From positions 806,001-870,000 of the forward strand of contig NZ_AP024109.1 in the NCBI RefSeq assembly GCF_016591715.1: a stretch of 64,000 bases of DNA, in the 5' to 3' direction. The first letter of the stretch is position 1; every line of letters begins with the position of its first letter. The notes beneath the pieces are model-generated. The model had not been told where the DNA came from, ran no database searches, and saw only the letters and a program-made list of their open reading frames with translations. This document shows, piece by piece, positions 34,501 to 42,042 of this stretch. The DNA is from Mesorhizobium sp. J8 (lineage in GTDB: Bacteria; Pseudomonadota; Alphaproteobacteria; Rhizobiales; Rhizobiaceae). A program made the translations under genes and the position numbers.

Positions 34501-34644
34501 CATGGTCTTGATGGTGAAGGCGGGATCTTCCTCGCGGCCGAGATTGAGATAGGAGAAGATGCCGGCCACCACGAAGACCAGCATGAAATACCAGACCATC
34601 GAACGGTGGCCGAGCGCCCAGTCGGAGAGGTTGAAGCCCTTCAT
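31546..34644 (-). CDS. RND efflux permease (TriC-like)
   Basis: 1032-aa hydrophobe/amphiphile efflux transporter of the inner membrane. The N-terminal helix is followed by LGREEDPAFTIKTMIIQANWPGAS, typical of the branch that uses paired adaptors. The proton-relay aspartates lie in LGLLVDDAMIAVEMM, and the second-half motif is ILIRNSVILIVQIEDL. Twelve transmembrane helices and two large periplasmic loops are evident. The start overlaps the adaptor stop by one base. The stop codon TAG is now formed by the TA target duplication plus the terminal G of the adjacent IS; the protein is intact. Confidence 0.92.
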   Translation of the reverse strand: MKGFNLSDWALGHRSMVWYFMLVFVVAGIFSYLNLGREEDPAFTIKTMIIQANWPGASVKETVQQVTDRIEKKLEELDSLDFTRSVTTAGQTVIFVNLKDTTKARDVVPNWLQVRNMVNDIKAQFPQGVQGPFFNDRFGDVYGNIYAFTADGLTPRQLRDYVEDVRTKILTVPNAGKVDLVGAQDEAIYLEFSTRQIAALGLNQQAIVASLQAQNAITPSGVIQSGPERISVRVGGQFTSEESLRAINLRVNDRFFRLSDVATIRRGYTDPPTAPFRFNGQDAIGLAIGMKPNANLLKFGEALHEEMQKVLADLPVGVGVHLVADQPVIVEEAVSGFTRALFEAVAIVLAVSFISLGLRAGFVVALSIPLVLAITFTVMEYLGISLQRISLGALIIALGLLVDDAMIAVEMMVARLEVGDNLRKAATYVYTSTAFPMLTGTLVTVAGFIPIGLNSSAAGEYTFTLFVVIAVSLLVSWIVAVLFAPLLGVTILPATMKEKHHDQPGRFTSLFRRVLVFSVRRHWLTIIVTVLLFAASVAGFGLVQQQFFPPSDRPELIVDWNLPQNSSITETRDQMERFEQRALVGNPDIDHFSSYIGQGAVRFVLAYDVQPANPYFGQTVIVTKSIEARNRVKPALEKLLREEFVGTDAFVKLLELGPPVGRPVQYRVGGPDIQTVRELAQQFAGVISANPKLAAPTFDWNEPQRVLRVDVLQDKARQLGITSSDIASALNSTVGGSTITQVRDATYLINVVARSREAERGSIETLQNMQLPTGNGESIPLAAVANFRYDLEQPTVWRRDRIPTITVRAGLVGDVLPATVVNELKPSVDAFIAKLPPGYSVETAGSVEESAKSQGPIAAVVPLMLFIMATILMVQLQSFQRLFLVVAVAPLGLIGVVAALVPSGAPLGFVAILGVLALIGILIRNSVILIVQIEDLVAEGKDRWAAVIEATEHRMRPIALTAAAASLALIPIAREVFWGPMAYAMMGGIIAGTAITLLFLPALYVTWFRIKEPKAGQKSPVLDASEPLQSST

Positions 34645-35717
34645 CAGACCCCGCCCTCCGGCACTTTGACCTTCTGGCCTTCGCTCAGACTGTGGACGCC
34701 GGCGGTGACGACGCGCATGCGGGCCTCAAGTCCCTCCGCCACCGTGAAGCTGCCGCCGCTCTTCGACGCGACCTTGATCTCGCGCGCGCTCACGCTGGAG
34801 GATTGCGGATCGACGACCCAGACTTTGTCGGAGCCGTCCTTTTCCAGCAAAGCCGATATCGGCAGTTCGATCGTCGGGTTCACCTTGGTCATGCGCGTCG
34901 CCGTGATCGTCGAGCCCAGCCGGAACGACGACGGCGGATTGACCAGTGTCAGCCGCACGCGGCGGGTGCGGGTGGCGCCTTCCGACTGCGGCGCGACCTC
35001 GCGCAGCTTTGCGTCGGTCTTGATGGTCGGCAGCGATTGCAGGACGATCTCGAACGGCATGCCGACGGTGAGGTCGCCGGTCAACTGGTCGGGGATGTCG
35101 ACCACCGCCTCGCGCGGGTCGGTGCGCGCCACGGTGACGACGGTCTGTCCGGCCGAAACCGTCTGGCCGACTTCGGCGCCGACCGCTGTGACGACCCCGT
35201 CGAAATCGGAGAACAGCCGGGCATAGCCGAGCTGTTCCTGCGACTTGGCCAAGGCGGCATTCGCCCGCTCCACGGCGGCTTCCGCCGCCTGCCGCGCCTG
35301 TTTCGCAGCATCGAATGTGGCTTGCGAGGTATTGGCCGAGGCAAGCAGCTGGCGCTGGCGATCCTCGCTGGCGGCGGCGTTGATGAATTGCGCCTGCGCG
35401 TTCGACAGATCCGCTTTCGAGGCCTGGACGGCAAGCTCCAGCGCCGTCGGATCGAGCGCCGCGATCGTCGTGCCTTTGGTGACGAGGTCGCCGACCTTCA
35501 CGTCGCGCGAGACGACGCGGCCGAGCAGACGGAAGGCAAGATCGGCGCTGTATTGCGGCTCGATCGAGCCGGCGAAGCCGAAGGTCTCGACGGTCTTCGG
35601 TTCGACCACCACCGACAGGACCGGCCGGATCACCTCCGGCGGCTTCTCTTCCGAGCGCGAGCAGGCGGCAAGCGCCGCAAGGACGAGCAGGGGAGCGATG
35701 CGCGGCAACCGGTTCAT
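34644..35717 (-). CDS. RND efflux periplasmic adaptor subunit (second adaptor)
   Basis: 357-aa membrane fusion protein. The signal MNRLPRIAPLLVLAALAAC ends in a lipobox (LAAC), so it is a lipoprotein. Lipoyl halves flank an alpha-helical hairpin (ALELAVQASKADLSNAQAQF...AALAKSQEQLGYARL), followed by beta-barrel and membrane-proximal domains. It couples the RND pump to an outer-membrane channel. Start and stop overlap both neighbours by a few bases. Only about family-level similarity to the adjacent adaptor is visible, so this is not a recent duplication. Confidence 0.92.
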   Translation of the reverse strand: MNRLPRIAPLLVLAALAACSRSEEKPPEVIRPVLSVVVEPKTVETFGFAGSIEPQYSADLAFRLLGRVVSRDVKVGDLVTKGTTIAALDPTALELAVQASKADLSNAQAQFINAAASEDRQRQLLASANTSQATFDAAKQARQAAEAAVERANAALAKSQEQLGYARLFSDFDGVVTAVGAEVGQTVSAGQTVVTVARTDPREAVVDIPDQLTGDLTVGMPFEIVLQSLPTIKTDAKLREVAPQSEGATRTRRVRLTLVNPPSSFRLGSTITATRMTKVNPTIELPISALLEKDGSDKVWVVDPQSSSVSAREIKVASKSGGSFTVAEGLEARMRVVTAGVHSLSEGQKVKVPEGGV

Positions 35718-36850
35718 TGCTTTGCCCCCGCCACTTCGATCGTCTGTCCAGGGCTCAGCAACTGCCCGCCGGCGGTGACGACGCTCTGGCCTTCCTGCAG
35801 GCCCTTATCGACGACGACGATGCCGGAATCGAAGGCGAGCACCTCGACCGGCGCCGTCGCCACGGCCTTGCTCGACGGGTCGACGATCCAGACGGCGGGC
35901 TTGCCGCCGATCGCGGTCAGCGCCTGCCAGGGCAGCAATATGGCTTTGACCGATTTGGCGCTGACCGTGCCGATCACAGCCGCGCCCAGTGGCATGCCGG
36001 CCGGCGTATCGGGGATGCCGACCTTGACCCGGATCGATCCCGACTGGGTATCGACCGCCGGCGAGATCTCGCGCACCTTGCCGACCGCGCGCACCTGCGG
36101 GTCCGACAGCAGCGTGATCGTCACCGCGGGCGAGGGCGGCGTCTGGGCAACCAGCGTCTCGTGCACGTTGAAGACGGCGTCGCGGTCGCCATCCTCGGCG
36201 ATGGTGAACACGGTCTGCGCCGCCTGCACCACCTGCCCGGCCTCGACCTGGCGCGCCGTGATGATGCCGGCGGCGCCGGCCTTGAGCTCGGTGTAGGACA
36301 GGTTCTCCTTGGCGTTGGCCAAAGCGCTTTGCGCAGCATCGACGCTGCCTTGCGACACCTTCAGCGTCTGGTTGGCGGTATCGAACTCCCGCCTTGTGGT
36401 GAAGCCCCGGGCCAGCAGGATCTTCTGCCGCTCATAGGTGGCCGCAGCTTGGGTGAGCTGCGCCTGCGCGGCGTCGAGATCGGCCTGGGCCGAGCGCAGA
36501 TCCGATTCCTGTTCCTGAGGATCGATGCGGGCGAGCACCGCGCCCTGGTCGACATGCTGGCCGACATCGGCCAGACGCTCGGCGACGCGACCGCCGACGC
36601 GGAACGACAGATTGTTGAGCGTGCGGGCAGCGATGACGCCAGTCAGCGAGGTTCGCGGCGCGTAGTCGGCGACCGCGACCGTCTGCGTCGTCACCATCAC
36701 CGGCAATTTCTTTTCCGCCGCCTGTTGCTTCTGGCAGCCGGACATCGAAATCGCCGCGCCGGAGCAGGCCAGCAGCAAAAAGATTTTTGGACGAAAAAGA
36801 AGGCGGAGTGGCGAAGACGGCAAGGCGGACGATGTCGCGTTCCTGCTCAT
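35714..36850 (-). CDS. RND efflux periplasmic adaptor subunit (first adaptor)
   Basis: 378-aa membrane fusion protein, first gene of the pump operon. A long basic n-region precedes a lipoprotein-type hydrophobic segment ending SMSGC. Lipoyl domain RVGGRVAERLADVGQHVDQGAVLARIDP, a helical hairpin (DLRSAQADLDAAQAQL) and beta-barrel VRVKVGIPDTPAGMPLG follow. ATG 36850 is preceded by GAGGGG; a TTG at 36862 is less likely. Two adaptors with one pump and no outer-membrane gene resembles TriABC of Pseudomonas aeruginosa. No regulator gene is adjacent. Confidence 0.92.
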   Translation of the reverse strand: MSRNATSSALPSSPLRLLFRPKIFLLLACSGAAISMSGCQKQQAAEKKLPVMVTTQTVAVADYAPRTSLTGVIAARTLNNLSFRVGGRVAERLADVGQHVDQGAVLARIDPQEQESDLRSAQADLDAAQAQLTQAAATYERQKILLARGFTTRREFDTANQTLKVSQGSVDAAQSALANAKENLSYTELKAGAAGIITARQVEAGQVVQAAQTVFTIAEDGDRDAVFNVHETLVAQTPPSPAVTITLLSDPQVRAVGKVREISPAVDTQSGSIRVKVGIPDTPAGMPLGAAVIGTVSAKSVKAILLPWQALTAIGGKPAVWIVDPSSKAVATAPVEVLAFDSGIVVVDKGLQEGQSVVTAGGQLLSPGQTIEVAGAKQ

Positions 36851-37092
36851 GATTCCCCTCAACCCGTGGGAGCCGCTCCTGGCGGCGGCACGTCGCGGAT
36901 AGAATGAGATTAATCGATCGGCTGGAAAAGGAAACCGTCTCCGGGGCGCGCATCGCCGGGCTGGTTAAGAACCTTCTGTTCTCCAGGCAGGTCCAATCGA
37001 CTGGGCCAACGTGCCAACTTGAGGAAAACATGAAATAAGGTCAGAAGGGTTTCGATCAACGGAACGGGTGCGATCCCGAAGAGGGGTGCCCG

Positions 37093-38382
37093 ATGAGGGA
37101 CGATATGAAGAATTCAGCCATTTCCGAACGCAAGAACCAGTCGATCTCGCGCGGCGTCGGCATGACGACGCAGATCTATGCCGATCGCGCCGAGAATTCG
37201 GAAATCTGGGACGTCGAGGGCCGCCGCTACATCGACTTCTCTTCCGGTATCGCCGTGGTGAACACCGGCCACCGCCATCCGAAGGTCATCGAGGCGGTCA
37301 AGGCGCAACTCGACCGCTTCACCCACACCTGCCACCAGGTCGTGCCTTACGAGAGCTATGTGCATCTCGCCGAGCGGCTGAACGGCATGCTGCCCGGCAA
37401 GTTCGATAAGAAGACGATTTTCGTCACCACCGGCGCCGAGGCAGTGGAGAACGCCATCAAGATCGCCCGCAACGCCACCGGCCGCCAGGCGGTCATCGCC
37501 TTTTCCGGCGGCTTCCACGGCCGTACCTTCATGGGCATGGCGCTGACCGGCAAGGTCGTGCCCTACAAGGTCGGCTTCGGCGCCATGCCGGGCGATGTCT
37601 TCCACGCGCCGTTTCCGGTCGCGCTGCATGGCGTCTCGGTCGCGGATTCGCTCGCCGCGCTCGACAAGCTGTTCAAGGCCGATGTCGATCCGAACCGCGT
37701 TGCCGCCATCATCGTCGAGCCGGTGCAGGGCGAGGGCGGCTTCTACGAAGCGCCGCGCGATTTCATGACAGCACTGCGCAAGATCTGCGACCAGCACGGC
37801 ATCCTGCTCGTCGCCGACGAGGTGCAGACCGGCTTTGCCCGCACCGGCAAGATGTTCGCCATGAATCATCACGACGTGGCGCCCGATCTCACCACCATGG
37901 CCAAGAGCCTCGCCGGCGGCTTCCCGCTGTCGGCCGTCACCGGCCGCGCAGAGATCATGGACGCGCCAGGCCCCGGCGGCCTCGGCGGCACTTATGGCGG
38001 CAGCCCGATCGGCGTGGCCGCGGCGCATGCCGTGCTCGACATCATCGACGAGGAAAAGCTTTGCGACCGCGCCAATGCGCTGGGCGCCAGGCTGAAGCAG
38101 CGGTTGGAATCGTTCCGCGAAGAGGTGCCGGAGATCGTCGATATCCGCGGCCCGGGCTTCATGAACGCCGTCGAGTTCAACGACGTGAAGAAGGGCCTGC
38201 CGTCGGCGGAGTTCGCCAACGCGGTGCGGCTGAAGGCGCTAGATAAAGGCCTCATCCTGCTCACCTGCGGCGTCTACGGCAACGTCATCCGCTTCCTGTC
38301 GCCGATCACCATCCAGGACGGCGTCATGACCGAGGCGCTGGACATCCTGGAAAGCTCGATCCGCGACGCGCGGGCGGCGTGA
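37093..38382 (+). CDS. gabT: 4-aminobutyrate-2-oxoglutarate transaminase family (class III aminotransferase)
   Basis: 429-aa PLP enzyme. The cofactor lysine is K271 in TTMAKSLAGGFPLS, with D242 (LVADEVQTGFARTG) contacting the pyridine nitrogen. FVTTGAEAVENAIKIAR and GGFHGRT also belong to the PLP site. Converts GABA and 2-oxoglutarate to succinate semialdehyde and glutamate if the specificity follows GabT; 5-aminovalerate is an alternative substrate. GAGGGG precedes ATG 37093; ATG 37105 is an alternative. Monocistronic, ending before a strong hairpin. Confidence 0.9.
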   Translation: MRDDMKNSAISERKNQSISRGVGMTTQIYADRAENSEIWDVEGRRYIDFSSGIAVVNTGHRHPKVIEAVKAQLDRFTHTCHQVVPYESYVHLAERLNGMLPGKFDKKTIFVTTGAEAVENAIKIARNATGRQAVIAFSGGFHGRTFMGMALTGKVVPYKVGFGAMPGDVFHAPFPVALHGVSVADSLAALDKLFKADVDPNRVAAIIVEPVQGEGGFYEAPRDFMTALRKICDQHGILLVADEVQTGFARTGKMFAMNHHDVAPDLTTMAKSLAGGFPLSAVTGRAEIMDAPGPGGLGGTYGGSPIGVAAAHAVLDIIDEEKLCDRANALGARLKQRLESFREEVPEIVDIRGPGFMNAVEFNDVKKGLPSAEFANAVRLKALDKGLILLTCGVYGNVIRFLSPITIQDGVMTEALDILESSIRDARAA

Positions 38383-38414
38383 GGGAGGCCTGTATTGCTC
38401 CTGAATCTTCACCC

Positions 38415-38438
38415 TGGCGTGCGGCCACCCGCACGCCA
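38415..38438. terminator. Strong hairpin between convergent gabT and parD
   Basis: Perfect 10-bp stem TGGCGTGCGG / CCGCACGCCA with loop CCAC, placed midway between the stops of two converging genes. It can act in both directions. The T run is weak (GTTTATC on the plus strand). Confidence 0.7.
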
Positions 38439-38440
38439 GT

Positions 38441-38671
38441 TTATCGGCGCCGAGCTCGCCTGCGCAGCGCTGCGAAATAGTCGCCGTCAACGGTAGCGCC
38501 CGGCGCGGATGAAGCGCCCTCGATGAGCAAGCGGCGAAGAATTTGACGATCCTGATCGTGGCGGATCAATTCACGCACATACTCGCTGTTCGTGCCAAAG
38601 CCTCGCTCCGCCACTTGCTGATCGACAAAACTCTTCAAGCTGTCAGGTAGCGAGATATTGATCGTGCTCAT
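38441..38671 (-). CDS. ParD-like (CopG/RHH) antitoxin without adjacent toxin
   Basis: 76 aa. MSTINISLPDSLKSFVDQQVAERGFGTNSEYVRELIRHDQD is a ribbon-helix-helix DNA-binding domain of the ParD type. The C-terminal arm, where the toxin normally binds, ends RRRARRR. In ParDE operons the parE gene overlaps or directly follows parD. Here only 58 bases separate the stop from the gabT stop and they hold a hairpin, so no toxin fits. ATG 38671 is the family start. It is an orphan antitoxin or transcription regulator. Confidence 0.85.
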   Translation of the reverse strand: MSTINISLPDSLKSFVDQQVAERGFGTNSEYVRELIRHDQDRQILRRLLIEGASSAPGATVDGDYFAALRRRARRR

Positions 38672-38709
38672 GCAGGCATTTTGTTGCGTGCAGCAAAAAT
38701 TGGCAATCG

Positions 38710-39963
38710 CTACGCGGTGGCCTTGGCGGGCTCCATTCCCTGAAACACCGCAAGCGCCGCCTTCAGCGCATCCGGTCCTGCCGCCACCGTCTGCGGCGTC
38801 GGCGAGAAGCCGGCGCCGAGCATCTTGCGGCCCAGCATATGGTCGGCCGGGCGGTTGACGGATTCGATACCGAGCAGCCGGTCGCCAGCATAGTGGTAGA
38901 TCGAGAACTTGTTGTCGGCGAGATCGCCGAGCACCACGTGGCTGTCCCCGCCTTGCGTCAGCCCCACCATCTGCAGCTTCATGTCGCCGATGTCCGACCA
39001 GAACCATGGCACCGCCGAGAAAGGCTCCGCATGGCCAAGGATGGTGCGCGCGGCGAGCCTTGCCTGGTCGGTGGCGTTCTGCACCGATTCCAGCCGCACG
39101 TCGCCGCCGGTGAACCAGTGCCGGTAGGAGGCCGCGTCGCCGATGGCGAGGATTTGGGGAACAGAGCTCCGCATATGCTGGTCGACGCGAATGCCATTGC
39201 CGATGGCGAGGCCCGCGGCTTCCGCCAGCTCGACATTGGGCACCACGCCGATGCCGATGATCACCATTTGCGCCGGCAGGCGCTCGCCGCCCGATGTGAT
39301 CGCGGCCGAGACGCGTCCGTTGTCGCCTTCCAGACGGGCGATGGTTGTGCCGGTCAGGATGCGCACGCCGGTCGCTTCCAGGCGCTGGCGCACATGGGCG
39401 GCGATGACCGGCGCCACGGCGCGGCCGAGCAACCGGTCGACGGCCTCGACGACGGTGACGTTGCGGCCGGCCGCCCTCAGCGTCGCGGCGATCTCCAGTC
39501 CGATGAAGCCGCCGCCGAGAATGACCACGTCTTCGCTTTGCGCGCTGAACTCGCGGATCAGGCGCGCATCGGCCAGCGAGCGCAGCGAGACCACGCCGGC
39601 AAGGCCGGCACCGTCGAGCTTGAGCTGGCGCGGCCGCGAGCCGGTCGCAAGCACCAGCCGGTCGAAGCCGAGCGTTCCTCCGCCTGCGATGGTCAACCGG
39701 CCCGCGCCGGCATCGATGCTGTCGATGCGCACGCCCGGCCGGTAGTCGATGGCGTTGCCCGAATAGAACGACTCGCCGCGCAAGGGCTGCGGTTTGGCCT
39801 CGGCGTCCTTGATGAAGGTCTTGGACAGCGGCGGCTTGTGATAGGGCAGTTCCTTCTCGTCACCGATCAGGACGACGGCCCCTTCATAGCCCTCTTCGCG
39901 CAGGCTGGCGGCGGCCTGCACGCCGGCATGGCCCGCACCGACAATCACAACCCCGTTCGTCAT
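38710..39963 (-). CDS. FAD-dependent ferredoxin/rubredoxin reductase family oxidoreductase
   Basis: 417 aa. FAD motif VIVGAGHAGVQAAASLR at the N-terminus, LVLATGSRPRQL, NAD(H) motif VVILGGGFIGLEIAATL and the flavin-end motif ILAIGDAASYRH. YHKPPLSK and the C-terminal SDIGDMKLQMVG fit the reductases that pass electrons from NADH to a 2Fe-2S ferredoxin of a P450 or dioxygenase. No dedicated ferredoxin or oxygenase gene is beside it. It is divergent from the iron locus and shares the upstream region holding an Irr-like palindrome, so iron control is possible; donation of electrons to Bfd is speculation. Confidence 0.88.
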   Translation of the reverse strand: MTNGVVIVGAGHAGVQAAASLREEGYEGAVVLIGDEKELPYHKPPLSKTFIKDAEAKPQPLRGESFYSGNAIDYRPGVRIDSIDAGAGRLTIAGGGTLGFDRLVLATGSRPRQLKLDGAGLAGVVSLRSLADARLIREFSAQSEDVVILGGGFIGLEIAATLRAAGRNVTVVEAVDRLLGRAVAPVIAAHVRQRLEATGVRILTGTTIARLEGDNGRVSAAITSGGERLPAQMVIIGIGVVPNVELAEAAGLAIGNGIRVDQHMRSSVPQILAIGDAASYRHWFTGGDVRLESVQNATDQARLAARTILGHAEPFSAVPWFWSDIGDMKLQMVGLTQGGDSHVVLGDLADNKFSIYHYAGDRLLGIESVNRPADHMLGRKMLGAGFSPTPQTVAAGPDALKAALAVFQGMEPAKATA

Positions 39964-40102
39964 CGCAATCCTTTTTTGTTTGCAAATCTAGGCTCTTGCG
40001 CCAGGTGGCGATTGTCTGCCGCCGCCGCAAGAGCCGCGGATCGGGTCGCACCCAGAATGGCTGTCTGTCAATCGGCCAGCGAGGCCTTGTCGGGCATAAA
40101 AC

Positions 40103-40132
40103 TTGATATTTGTAGTTTAGAATAATTCTAAA
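40103..40132 (+). promoter_or_regulatory. Predicted promoter toward the iron locus
   Basis: TTGATA (40103-40108) with TTCTAA at 40126-40131 (17-base spacing) or TCTAAA at 40127-40132 (18). The -10 element lies inside the right arm of the Irr-like palindrome, so binding there would block polymerase. Confidence 0.45.
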
Positions 40133-40134
40133 CT
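40114..40134. promoter_or_regulatory. Irr (ICE)-like iron-control palindrome
   Basis: Perfect 21-bp palindrome: arms AGTTTAGAAT and ATTCTAAACT around a single central A. It matches the TTTAGAA-N3-TTCTAAA form described for Irr boxes in rhizobia. Context supports the call: it lies upstream of imelysin, bacterioferritin-associated ferredoxin and bacterioferritin genes, known Irr targets. A Fur/Mur-type site is a less likely alternative. Confidence 0.75.
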
Positions 40135-40144
40135 GTTGTTTCAA
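40116..40144 (-). promoter_or_regulatory. Predicted promoter toward the ferredoxin reductase gene
   Basis: On the minus strand TTGAAA (40144-40139) is 17 bases from TCTAAA (40121-40116), and the -10 element coincides with the left arm of the same palindrome. The leader to the ATG at 39963 would be about 145 nt. Confidence 0.4.
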
Positions 40145-40378
40145 TTGAATTTTTTCTATCGGGCCAGTTGACTCCCGGGCCCTCCATCGCTTTATGGAGA
40201 GCTGCGCTCAAAGCGCATTCCTTTGATGTCTGGGCCTTGAACCCTTTCCATTGGAGGCAAGTGGGTGTCTTTTTATCGCGAACCGCGCATCGGCGCGGCC
40301 ACCATTTTTCCCGGCATGCTCATGCCTCGGCGCGGGTGGGCGCCTTTTGTTGAATTTCCAAGGAACTGGAGAAGGATG
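40145..40378 (+). other. Leader region of the iron operon
   Basis: About 235 bases between the palindrome and the imelysin start, an unusually long leader. The frame of the imelysin gene is open back to 40265, but that extension lacks a signal peptide and a ribosome-binding site. No known riboswitch recognised; the region contains CCCGGGCC and GGCGCGG...GCCT pairings of unclear meaning. Confidence 0.35.
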
Positions 40379-41668
40379 ATGACGGCACGTAATGGCGGCA
40401 GGCTGGCCGCGATCTGCGCCACGGCTGCACTGACGGCGGCGGTGTTCGTGTTGCCGGCGAAAGCCGAGACCGACGCCAAGGCGGTGATCAAGACCTATGC
40501 CGACATCGCCTTGGCCAAATACGAGGATTCGCTGACCACCGCGCAGGCGCTGGACAAGGCGGTGGATGCGCTCATCGCCAGCCCGTCGGCCGACACGTTG
40601 AACGCCGCGCGCGAAGCCTGGAAGGCGGCGCGCATCCCTTACCAGCAGACCGAGGTCTACCGCTTCGGCAACAAGATCGTCGACGACTGGGAAGGCCGTG
40701 TGAATTCCTGGCCGCTGGATGAGGGCCTGATCGACTATGTCGCCAAGAGCTACGGGACCGAGTCGGACGAGAACGCGCTCTACACGGCCAACGTCATCGC
40801 CAACAAGGAGATCGAGATCAACGGCAAGAAGGTCGACGCCTCGAAGCTGACGCCCGAGTTCCTTTCGGGCACCCTGCAGGAGGCCGGCGGCGTCGAGGCC
40901 AACGTCGCGACCGGCTATCACGCCATTGAGTTCCTGCTCTGGGGCCAGGACCTGCACGGCACCGGCCCGGGCGCCGGCGAGCGGCCTTACACGGACTACG
41001 ACCTCAAGAACTGCACGGGCGGCAATTGCGACCGCCGCGCCGAATATCTGAAGTCGGCGAGCGACCTTCTGGTGTCCGACCTGCAGGAAATGGTCGACAA
41101 CTGGAAGGAAGACGGCGCAGCGCGCAAGAATCTCACCGATGGTGATGCCAATGCCGGCATCTCCACCATCTTCACCGGCATGGGCTCGCTCTCCTACGGC
41201 GAGCTGGCGGGCGAGCGCATGAAGCTCGGCCTGTTGCTGCACGATCCGGAGGAGGAGCACGACTGCTTCTCCGACAACACCTACAACTCGCATCTCTACG
41301 ACGCTGTCGGCATCCGCGACGCCTATCATGCCAGCTACAAGCGGCTCGACGGTTCCGTGGTTTCGGGTCCGTCGGTGTCCGACATGGTGAAGGCCGCCGA
41401 TCCGGCGATCGACCAGGAGCTGTCGGGCAAGCTCGACACCAGCGTCGCCAAGATGGAGGCCATCAAGGCGCGCGCGCTGGCCGGCGAGGCCTACGACCAG
41501 CAGATCGCCGAGGGCAACACGCAAGGCAACGCCACCGTGCAGGCGGCGATTGACGCCTTGATCGACCAGACCAAGTCGATCGAGCGCGCCGTCGGCTCGC
41601 TCAAGCTGAATCAGATCGCCTTCGAGGGCTCGGACAGCCTCGATGCCCCGGACAAGGTGTTCAAGTAA
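40379..41668 (+). CDS. Imelysin family iron-regulated protein (first copy)
   Basis: 429 aa. Signal peptide MTARNGGRLAAICATAALTAAVFVLPAKAET, then two helical imelysin repeats. The family GxHxxE motif is intact as GYHAIEFLLWGQD. NYxxDLK-like YTDYDLKNCTGGNCDRR and EHDCFSDNTYNSH contain two cysteine groups. ATG 40379 is preferred over 40376 because GGAG (40368-40371) is then seven bases away. Imelysins (IrpA, ICMP, EfeO-related) are periplasmic or outer-membrane proteins induced by iron limitation; the exact ligand is unsettled. First gene downstream of the Irr-like box. Confidence 0.92.
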   Translation: MTARNGGRLAAICATAALTAAVFVLPAKAETDAKAVIKTYADIALAKYEDSLTTAQALDKAVDALIASPSADTLNAAREAWKAARIPYQQTEVYRFGNKIVDDWEGRVNSWPLDEGLIDYVAKSYGTESDENALYTANVIANKEIEINGKKVDASKLTPEFLSGTLQEAGGVEANVATGYHAIEFLLWGQDLHGTGPGAGERPYTDYDLKNCTGGNCDRRAEYLKSASDLLVSDLQEMVDNWKEDGAARKNLTDGDANAGISTIFTGMGSLSYGELAGERMKLGLLLHDPEEEHDCFSDNTYNSHLYDAVGIRDAYHASYKRLDGSVVSGPSVSDMVKAADPAIDQELSGKLDTSVAKMEAIKARALAGEAYDQQIAEGNTQGNATVQAAIDALIDQTKSIERAVGSLKLNQIAFEGSDSLDAPDKVFK

Positions 41669-41692
41669 GATTTAGACATACCCACCAGCCAA

Positions 41693-41713
41693 ACGGCGCC
41701 GGACCGGCGCCGT
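41693..41713 (+). terminator. GC-rich hairpin between imelysin and bfd
   Basis: Stem ACGGCGCCGG / CCGGCGCCGT around a single A, with no following T run, 17 bases before the bfd start. It may stabilise the imelysin mRNA 3' end or cause partial termination; it is not a classic terminator. Confidence 0.5.
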
Positions 41714-41730
41714 CAGCCAGAGCAAGTGAA

Positions 41731-42042
41731 ATGCTGATCTGCCATTGCAACATCATCACCGAGAAGGAGATCGAGCAGACGATCGTCGGGCTGCTGGATG
41801 AGGATCCCTGGCAGCTGATCGTGCCCGCGAAGGTCTACCACGCCATGCGCAAGCGCGGTCGCTGTTGCGGCTGTTTCCCAAATGTGGTGGAAACGATCAT
41901 TCGGGTCACCGAGAACTACCACGCCCGCTCAGAGGTGGGCGGCGTGGACATCGTTTCACACCTGGATCGCGTGCGAGGCTTGCGCGGCCAATACGGGAGC
42001 AGAACCCATGAAAGGCGAACCGCAGATCATCGAGCGGCTTAA
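41731..42042 (+). CDS. bfd: Bacterioferritin-associated ferredoxin
   Basis: 103 aa. MLICHCN...RCCGCFP supplies the 2Fe-2S ligands in the Bfd spacing (C4, C6, then C45/C48 with an extra C46). VVETIIRV is the usual helix. Bfd reduces stored ferric iron in bacterioferritin so that it can be released. The protein is longer than the roughly 64-aa E. coli Bfd: about 35 extra, Arg/His-rich C-terminal residues overlap the first 35 bases of bfr, and may be a by-product of the overlap. Clear operon coupling with bfr. Confidence 0.9.
   Translation: MLICHCNIITEKEIEQTIVGLLDEDPWQLIVPAKVYHAMRKRGRCCGCFPNVVETIIRVTENYHARSEVGGVDIVSHLDRVRGLRGQYGSRTHERRTADHRAA

Noticed and set aside
38672..39007. 188-aa frame extending parD upstream
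   Set aside because: The extension is antisense-frame readthrough of the reductase 3' end; the RHH domain starts at ATG 38671.
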